Assembly: GCF_000255705.1 (NCBI RefSeq)
Contig: NZ_JH636447.1
Coordinates: 170,214 to 206,221, forward strand
Direction: 5' to 3'
Length of the DNA stretch: 36,008 nt
Source: Zavarzinella formosa DSM 19928
Lineage (GTDB): Bacteria; Planctomycetota; Planctomycetia; Gemmatales; Gemmataceae
A program made the translations under genes and the position numbers. The notes beneath the pieces are model-generated. The model was given only the letters and a program-made list of their open reading frames with translations, was not told where the DNA came from and did not search any database. Shown in pieces: positions 30,538 through 36,008 of this stretch. Position 1 is the first letter of the stretch. Each line of letters opens with the position of its first letter.

Positions 30538-31623
30538 ATGTCGCACAGTCTGAACATTCCCAAAACCGCCGCGCTGGACTTGGTGTCGCTGGGGGCGCTG
30601 GTCCACCGGCTGGACACGGGGATCATCCCGTTTCGCAAGGCGACGGAGTGCCAGATTCACGTCAGCGGCGGCGAGTTCAACGTCGCCGCCAACCTGGCTG
30701 ATTGCTTCCGGTTGCAAACGGCCGTCGCCTCTGCGATGGTCGATTATCCCATCGGCGATCTCATCACCGAGCGGGTGCGGGCGATGGGCGTGAAGCCGTT
30801 CTACAAGCGATTTGCCCATGACGGCGTCAACGGGCCGAACATGGCCACCGTGTACAGCGACCGCGGCCTTGGCGTGCGGGCGCCGGTGGTCTTCTACAAC
30901 CGCTGCAACGAGGCGGCCGCCCAACTGAAGGCGGGTGACTTCGACTGGAAGACGATCTTCGGCGGCGGCGTCCGCTGGTTCCATAGCGGCGGCATCTTCG
31001 CGGCCCTCTCCCCGACGACCCCGGAAGTCATCATCGAGGGGATGAAGGCGGCCAAGGCGGCCGGCGCGGTGGTGTCGTTCGACCTGAACTTCCGCGAAAA
31101 GCTCTGGAAAGTGGCCGGCGGGGCGGCGGGCGCGGTCGAGGTGATTCGCCGGATCGTTGACAACGTGGACGTGTTGGTGGGCAACGAGGAAGACCTGCAA
31201 AAGGGCCTCGGCATCCCCGGCCCGGAAGTGGCCGCCACCGCCTCCAAATTGGACCCCTCGGCCTTCTTCGGCATGATGGGCGAGGTGACCAAGAAGTTCC
31301 CGAACGTCAAAGTCGTGGCGACGACCCTCCGGGAAGTCCACACGACCAACCGCCACAGTTGGAGCGCGGTCGCGTGGGTCGAAGGGAAGACGCACGTCGC
31401 CCCGACCTGCGAACTGGACGTGTACGACCGCGTCGGCGGCGGCGACGGTTTCGCCGCCGGTTTCATCTACGGCCTGCTTTCCGGCGAATCCCCGGAAGAA
31501 GCCATCAAACTCGGCTGGGCCCACGGCGCCTTGCTGACCACTTTCCCCGGCGACACGACGATGGCGACCGTCGATCAGGTGAAGGCGTTCGCCAAGGGCG
31601 GCTCGGCCCGGATTCAGCGGTAA
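30538..31623 (+). CDS. PfkB-family sugar kinase, 2-keto-3-deoxygluconate kinase-like
   Basis: The product is 361 residues. The substrate-binding start HVSGGEFNVAANLADCFRL matches the PfkB GGxxxNVA signature. A lid and sugar region NMATVYSDRGLGVRAPVVFY and VSFDLNFREKLWK follow, then NEEDLQKGLG. The C-terminal signature is DRVGGGDGFAAGFIYGLL, with the catalytic Asp of GGGDGF. This order fits KdgK, which phosphorylates 2-dehydro-3-deoxygluconate in the Entner-Doudoroff-type breakdown of uronates. The length is slightly above average because of an insert near 230-260. Other PfkB sugars cannot be excluded. Confidence 0.85.
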   Translation: MSHSLNIPKTAALDLVSLGALVHRLDTGIIPFRKATECQIHVSGGEFNVAANLADCFRLQTAVASAMVDYPIGDLITERVRAMGVKPFYKRFAHDGVNGPNMATVYSDRGLGVRAPVVFYNRCNEAAAQLKAGDFDWKTIFGGGVRWFHSGGIFAALSPTTPEVIIEGMKAAKAAGAVVSFDLNFREKLWKVAGGAAGAVEVIRRIVDNVDVLVGNEEDLQKGLGIPGPEVAATASKLDPSAFFGMMGEVTKKFPNVKVVATTLREVHTTNRHSWSAVAWVEGKTHVAPTCELDVYDRVGGGDGFAAGFIYGLLSGESPEEAIKLGWAHGALLTTFPGDTTMATVDQVKAFAKGGSARIQR

Positions 31624-31668
31624 GCATCAACCGCCCGCTTCTGTCACCGGCCCCGCGAAGACGTTCGC

Positions 31669-31693
31669 CAGGGGAACCTCCTCGGTTCCCCTG
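31669..31693. terminator. Hairpin between the sugar kinase and the WD40 gene
   Basis: CAGGGGAACC and GGTTCCCCTG pair around TCCTC. There is no T-run, so termination is possible but unproven. Confidence 0.5.
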
Positions 31694-31727
31694 AATCGTT
31701 CGATTACTCGTATTCGGGGACGCCCTG

Positions 31728-34166
31728 ATGTTCCGCATCTCGCTTTTCTCGCTCTTCCTGACCACCCTCGGCGCCAGCGCCGAACCCGGCCCCGTTCCTC
31801 GCGAGATTCGGACGGATCTTTACGGCGACCGGCTTCCGGATGGGGCCATCGCCCGGCTCGGAACCGTCCGCTGGCGGCTTGACGGCGCGGTCATGTCCCT
31901 GGCATTTGGCCCGGACGACAAGACAATCTTTTCCTGCACGAATCAAGAACTGGTCGAATGGGACCGGGAAACCGGCCGGGCCTTGCGGCGGGTGTCGGCG
32001 GGGGAAGAAATGTCCTCGCTCGTCCTCTCGGCCGACCAGCGGACATTGATCGGAACCGGCAAGACGCTGATCCGGCGCTGGAATGTGTCGGACGGGCGGG
32101 AATTGCCGGTCATTGAGGACAAGGAAAAGCAGTATGTGGCGGCGACCTTGTCCCCGGATGGATCGCTGGTGGCGGCATTCGATAAGCGAGAGAAGAAAAT
32201 CCACGTCCTGGACGGGGCGACCGGCAAACGACTCCATCAATTCCCGTACGAAAACGCCTTCGGGACATTGCTGGTGTTCACCCCTGATGGCCGCCGTCTG
32301 GCTTTTACGGGTCTCAATGGCCGGATCAATATGTTCGATTTGGCGACCGGCCGCGCCGACCGCTGGTTCGGAAGCGGCCATATCCCGCGGGCCGTCGCGT
32401 TTTCTCCGGATGGCAAGACCGTGGCGGTCGGCCGATTGGATTGGGCTTTCTGCCTGTGGGATGCGGAGACCGGCAAACTGCGTCTGGAACACACGGAAGG
32501 CAGCGGGTTTGGAGTCGCGTTCTCCCCGGACGGCAAGACGGTGGCCCAAGCCGGCATGGGTTCCGTCAGGCTTTGGGACACCGCAACCGGCCGCGATCTA
32601 AAACACCTGTCCACGCCCGGCCATTTGCTGGCTGTCGCCTTCTCGCGGGACGGCCGGACGCTGGCCGTCGGCGGAATCGGCCGGACCATCCGGCTGCTGG
32701 ATGTCGCCACGGGAAAAGTTCTCAACCCGGCGGCCGGACACGAAGGCCCCGTCGTGGGAATTGCCTTCTCGCCGGACGGTCGAACCCTTGCGTCGGCCGG
32801 CCTCGACGACACCGTTCGTATGTGGGACGCCAAAACAACCCGAGAACTGTTTCAAGTCCTCGACCACAAATACGGCGCCAGCCAGCTTTTCTTCACGCCC
32901 GATGGCCGGTCTCTTGTCTCGGCCGGGGGAGACGGGGCCATCAGATGGTCAGATGTTGCGGCCGCGAGAGAGACTCCTCAACGGTTCATTGCGACCGCCG
33001 ACCGGGGAATCATCCACACACCAGACTTCGAAGTTTTGGCGGGCATCCAAGACCGCCAAATCATGTTATGGGATGGAATAAACGGGAAGCCACTGGGCCG
33101 GCTCGGGAGTCATCCAAGCGGCATCGAGAGACTGGCTTTTGCGGCCGGGGGCCGAACATTGGTTTCTGTGGGTGTGGGTGAATCGGCTGTCCATCTGTGG
33201 GACATGCAAACTCGCGCCCCCTGGCGGCGATTTGAGTATGCGAATCGGTCTATTTGGCGAGAAAAGCCGTTGTTGACGGCCGTCACGCCGGATGGCCGGA
33301 TGCTAGCGACACATATGCCGGGCGGGTTGGTCCTTCTCCGGGAAATCGCCTCCGGCAACGAACGACAGACCATCCAGTCTGAACTCGCCGACATCGCCGG
33401 CATGGCAGTCACGCCGGATGGCCGGATGCTGGCCGTCGCCGAATCTCGCGGCCTCATCGAGTTCCACGACTTGGTTGAGGGCCGAAAATTAGCCACGCTC
33501 TCAGTGGGCCTGTTGACACCCGAAACCGGTCCCGCAATGGCTTTCTCTCCGGACGGCCGTCTTTTGGCGCTGGCCCGGAGCGACACCACAATCATGCTTT
33601 GGGCTGTGCCCGTTCCGCCTCGCTTGGAAGGAAAGCTCTCATCGCGGCCGGATGATGTATGGGCCGATTTGGCCTCGGCCAATGCGGGGACGGCTTACAA
33701 AACCATCCGCATGCTGACCGCCAGCCCGGCGGAGGCGGCGGCCATTTTGAACAAGCGGCTGCGGCCGGTTCCGTCGCCGGACCGGATGGCGGTTTCCCGC
33801 TGGGTGACAGACCTCGACAACGACCGGTTCGCCATCCGCGAACGGGCCGGGGCCGAACTGGCGAAACTCCGGCAACTGACCGTCCCCGCCCTGAAAGCGG
33901 GACTCAACAACAAGCTCGGCGAAGAAGGCCGGGGCCGGATCGAAAAACTACTGGCTCGGGCGGAAGTCGGCCGATTGGACCCGGCCGGAGACGAACTCCG
34001 CGAGATCCGGTCGGTCGAAGTTCTCGAAGCAACGGGAACCCCCGAGGCGAAACGAGTCTTGGAAGTCTTGGCCAAAGGCGCCCCGGAAGCCCGACTCACC
34101 GAAGAGGCCAAAGAGGCCTTGGGCCGGTTGAGCCGGATGGCCGAATTGAGACAGAAGAGTAATTAA
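31728..34166 (+). CDS. Exported WD40 beta-propeller protein
   Basis: The product is 812 residues with a signal peptide (MFRISLFSLFLTTLGASAEP). Residues about 40-640 hold a long run of WD40-type blades, many with the SPDGKTVA core (for example GVAFSPDGKTVAQAGMGSVR, then LWD; GIAFSPDGRTLASAGLDDTV, then RMWD), enough for two propellers. The last 170 residues are helical (DVWADLASANAGTAYKTIRM, AIRERAGAELAKLRQLTVPA). Secreted propellers with this tail are typical of Gemmata-group genomes; they are scaffolds, and the partner is unknown. The stop codon overlaps the ATG of the next gene by one base. Confidence 0.92.
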   Translation: MFRISLFSLFLTTLGASAEPGPVPREIRTDLYGDRLPDGAIARLGTVRWRLDGAVMSLAFGPDDKTIFSCTNQELVEWDRETGRALRRVSAGEEMSSLVLSADQRTLIGTGKTLIRRWNVSDGRELPVIEDKEKQYVAATLSPDGSLVAAFDKREKKIHVLDGATGKRLHQFPYENAFGTLLVFTPDGRRLAFTGLNGRINMFDLATGRADRWFGSGHIPRAVAFSPDGKTVAVGRLDWAFCLWDAETGKLRLEHTEGSGFGVAFSPDGKTVAQAGMGSVRLWDTATGRDLKHLSTPGHLLAVAFSRDGRTLAVGGIGRTIRLLDVATGKVLNPAAGHEGPVVGIAFSPDGRTLASAGLDDTVRMWDAKTTRELFQVLDHKYGASQLFFTPDGRSLVSAGGDGAIRWSDVAAARETPQRFIATADRGIIHTPDFEVLAGIQDRQIMLWDGINGKPLGRLGSHPSGIERLAFAAGGRTLVSVGVGESAVHLWDMQTRAPWRRFEYANRSIWREKPLLTAVTPDGRMLATHMPGGLVLLREIASGNERQTIQSELADIAGMAVTPDGRMLAVAESRGLIEFHDLVEGRKLATLSVGLLTPETGPAMAFSPDGRLLALARSDTTIMLWAVPVPPRLEGKLSSRPDDVWADLASANAGTAYKTIRMLTASPAEAAAILNKRLRPVPSPDRMAVSRWVTDLDNDRFAIRERAGAELAKLRQLTVPALKAGLNNKLGEEGRGRIEKLLARAEVGRLDPAGDELREIRSVEVLEATGTPEAKRVLEVLAKGAPEARLTEEAKEALGRLSRMAELRQKSN

Positions 34167-34426
34167 TGGAACAAGATATCAAATCAGTCGCCGTCTCATT
34201 TCTAGCTGAGAGAAACATCCCCTTTGCCGAAATTGAAGACATTACGCTTCTGAATGCCCGACAATCCGAGATCTGGTATGATCTTTTTCAGAATCAACGG
34301 CAACGGAAAGGACTGTGGAAGGTTCTTTTCATCAAGAGGATTTTGATTGAATATGAAGTAGACACGGCAAACCACTTTTGCGTCCTTGTTGACCCGGAAA
34401 CACTTGAATGCGCGTTGTATGTATGA
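34166..34426 (+). CDS. Small unknown protein coupled to the WD40 gene
   Basis: The product is 86 residues from an ATG that shares a base with the WD40 stop (TAATG), so translation is probably coupled. It is soluble and less GC-rich than its neighbours: EIEDITLLNARQSEIWYDLF, KVLFIKRILIEYEVDTANHF, then CVLVDPETLECALYV. The pattern is a small alpha-beta fold. I do not recognise a family. Confidence 0.72.
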   Translation: MEQDIKSVAVSFLAERNIPFAEIEDITLLNARQSEIWYDLFQNQRQRKGLWKVLFIKRILIEYEVDTANHFCVLVDPETLECALYV

Positions 34427-34550
34427 TTGCACTTCATCGGCAATTGCATGGATTTGCGATGACAAGTGACGGAGCCGGGCGAGAATTATTCGCGACCTTT
34501 GCTTGTCGAGATTGGATTAACCGCTCCTTCAAGTCGGAACACGGATAAGA

Positions 34551-34714
34551 GCGAGCGGAAAGAATGAAGTGGTCGGCGATGAGAGTACTCCGCACGCTCC
34601 GCGTGCGGATGGAACTTCCCCTCCGGCCGGATGATGGAAACGGGTCAAAGTCACGCCCTCACGCGGAGCGTGCGGAGTACTCTCATCGCCGGCCACCTCA
34701 TTCTTTTCGCTCGC
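34551..34714. repeat. Palindromic element, about 164 bp
   Basis: Arms of about 60 bases start GCGAGCGGAAAGAATGAAGT and include AGTACTCCGCACGCTCCGCG. The complement ends at 34714 with a few mismatches. It occupies most of the gap between the coupled small gene and pdxA; nothing else is seen there. Confidence 0.88.
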
Positions 34715-34735
34715 ACTAAGGCCGCCGAGTGGTCT

Positions 34736-35734
34736 TCACCCCGCCGCCGGTCGGTTCGTCGCCAGGCGGGCGGCGACATCGGCGGCGGCCACCAGGGAGC
34801 CGGCGTCGGCGAGGCCTTTGCCGGCGATGTCGTAGGCCGTTCCGTGGGCCACGCTGGTGCGGATGATCGGCAGGCCGACGGTGATGTTCACGCAGCGGGG
34901 GCCGCAGCGCAGCTTCATCGCGATGTGGCCTTCGTCGTGGTACATCGCCACGATTCCGTCAAATTCCCCCTTGTGCGCCCGGACGAACAACGTGTCGGCG
35001 GGCCACGGGCCGGAGACGTTGATCCGCTCCTCCATCCCCTGGCTGACGGCCGGGGAAATGATGTCGGCTTCCTCGGAGCCGAACAAGCCACCGTCGCTGC
35101 CGTGCGGGTTCAGCGCCGCCACGCCAATGCGGGCCGGACGGCCAAGCAACCGGGGAAGCAAACCGTCGAGGAGGCGGATTTTTTCGGTCACCGCCGCCGT
35201 GGTGATGTTGGCGAATACGTTCCGCAGGGCCATGTGCAACGTCACATGAACAACGGCGATGCCGTCCCCCCACAGCACCATTCCGAACTCTTTGATCCCG
35301 ACGCGGTCGGCCAAAATCTCCGTGTGGCCGGGGAAATTCACCCCGGCGGCGTGCAGTCCCTCTTTGTGCAGCGGACAGGTGACGATGGCGTCGGCCGTTC
35401 CGGCGGAGGTGGCGTCAATCGCGTAACAGAGGAAGTCGTAAGCGGCCTTTCCCCCCTCGGCCGTGATCTTGCCGACGGGCACGCGGTCCAGCGGCGCGTC
35501 GCTCGGATTCAGACAGGGGATTTGGAACGGGGAAACCTTGGCCTCGTCGAGACTTTTGATCGGCTGGACGGTCGTGGACCCGTCCGCGAGTTTCTCGCCG
35601 CGGCGCATCCATTCGACATCCCCGATGACAATCGGATTTGAGAAGGCGACCAGTTTCGGCCAAGCCTTGGCGATGATCTCCGGGCCAATGCCCGCGACAT
35701 CGCCCATCGTGATTAACAAACGTGGAAGTTTCAT
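34736..35734 (-). CDS. pdxA: 4-hydroxythreonine-4-phosphate dehydrogenase (PdxA family)
   Basis: The product is 332 residues, normal for the family. The start LLITMGDVAGIGPEI and the segment FPGHTEILAD (134-143) are typical. Metal ligands H167, H211 (ALNPHGSDGGLFG) and H266 (AMYHDEGHIAMK) fall at the positions known for PdxA. The enzyme oxidises 4-phosphohydroxy-threonine in pyridoxal phosphate synthesis; PdxA2-type paralogues act on D-threonate or erythronate phosphate. One oddity is RTSVAHGTA, where most members have Asp before His. No other vitamin B6 genes are in view. Confidence 0.93.
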   Translation of the reverse strand: MKLPRLLITMGDVAGIGPEIIAKAWPKLVAFSNPIVIGDVEWMRRGEKLADGSTTVQPIKSLDEAKVSPFQIPCLNPSDAPLDRVPVGKITAEGGKAAYDFLCYAIDATSAGTADAIVTCPLHKEGLHAAGVNFPGHTEILADRVGIKEFGMVLWGDGIAVVHVTLHMALRNVFANITTAAVTEKIRLLDGLLPRLLGRPARIGVAALNPHGSDGGLFGSEEADIISPAVSQGMEERINVSGPWPADTLFVRAHKGEFDGIVAMYHDEGHIAMKLRCGPRCVNITVGLPIIRTSVAHGTAYDIAGKGLADAGSLVAAADVAARLATNRPAAG

Positions 35735-35791
35735 GGGACTAATGTATGACCGCGAAAAGAGGGGGGCCGGAAGGCAGCAAGCAAGAGAAGA

Positions 35792-35832
35792 CTAACCACA
35801 AAGACGCCAAGATCACACAAAGTTTCACAAAG
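35792..35832 (+). repeat. Solo arm of the CACAAAG-type repeat
   Basis: CTAACCACAAAGACGCCAAG and onwards repeats the left arm seen at 28434-28475 with one base different in the shared part. No matching right arm follows before the next element. Confidence 0.85.
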
Positions 35833-35920
35833 CAAATCAAGCAAATTCAGAAGCGAAGCGAAAACGAAAGAACACAGAGAAAAGCCACTTCATGTTCTTT
35901 CGTTTTTCTTTGTTTTGGTC

Positions 35921-36008
35921 TGGCCAATCTTTCTGGCATGCCTGTCCGGTCGGTTTTCGCTTCTTGGTTTTCGCCCCAAGGGGGCGCTCGATAATAGCCA
36001 GGGGCGGA
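35921..36008. repeat. MITE-like palindromic element, copy 3 (cut by window end)
   Basis: It starts TGGCCAATCTTTCTGGCA and continues with TTTTCGCCCCAAGGGGGCGC and AATAGCCAGGGGCGG, matching the left ends of the copies at 26610 and 30134. Confidence 0.82.

Noticed and set aside
28825-31623. PhnD-like gene and sugar kinase as one operon
   Set aside because: About 600 bases with a hairpin and a palindromic element separate them, and no shared pathway is evident.

Overview
This is GC-rich bacterial DNA that looks like a planctomycete, most likely of the Gemmata group. The evidence is a kinase with an anti-sigma-type zinc motif, a transmembrane helix and a long repeat tail; a secreted WD40 protein of about 800 residues; many small secreted or anchored proteins of unknown function; and several palindromic intergenic repeat families. 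This is inferred from gene style; no rRNA or tRNA is visible.

Left flank (1-7.6 kb, + strand): the 3' part of a Ser/Thr kinase, a decayed ISL3-type transposase directly behind it, a small membrane protein, a secreted protein, a GNAT acetyltransferase, a frameshifted unknown gene, a HEAT-type protein, a TPR protein and a translationally coupled unknown gene.

Centre (7.6-26.2 kb): every convincing gene is on the - strand. From 7.6 to 12.4 kb lie a beta-lactamase-fold serine hydrolase, a four-helix membrane protein, a VOC-family protein and three small anchored or secreted proteins. From about 12.9 to 26.2 kb the layout changes to single, mostly short genes, nearly all separated by imperfect palindromes of 58-97 bp. 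These have a shared inner arm and near-invariant ends (GCCGAAC and GTTCGGC), and the next gene starts 15-60 bases after each one. This is the architecture of an integron gene-cassette array, with the sites resembling attC. About 17 sites are convincing and three are weak. No integron integrase is present, so it reads as a cassette cluster without integrase (CALIN-like), and the core bases differ from the textbook attC core. Cassette cargo includes a metallophosphoesterase, a putative PD-(D/E)XK-like nuclease, a ComJ-like protein, a DUF4142 protein, a DUF1877-like protein, two paralogous small proteins and several small membrane proteins. Several genes end inside the palindrome that follows them, so their C-terminal tails are encoded by the recombination site.

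Right flank (26.2-36 kb): a pyridine nucleotide-disulfide oxidoreductase, a membrane-anchored PhnD-like binding protein with no transporter partners, a PfkB sugar kinase (KdgK-like), the WD40 protein with a small overlapping gene, and pdxA on the - strand. The gaps here hold MITE-like repeats: three copies of a palindrome of about 270-290 bp (one cut by the window end), CACAAAG-type inverted repeats, and a palindrome of about 164 bp.

Four genes carry single-base frameshifts (transposase remnant, 4.7-5.3 kb, 14.0 kb, 24.66 kb). They are either real decay or assembly indels, and a slippery T7 at 14.0 kb leaves programmed frameshifting open.
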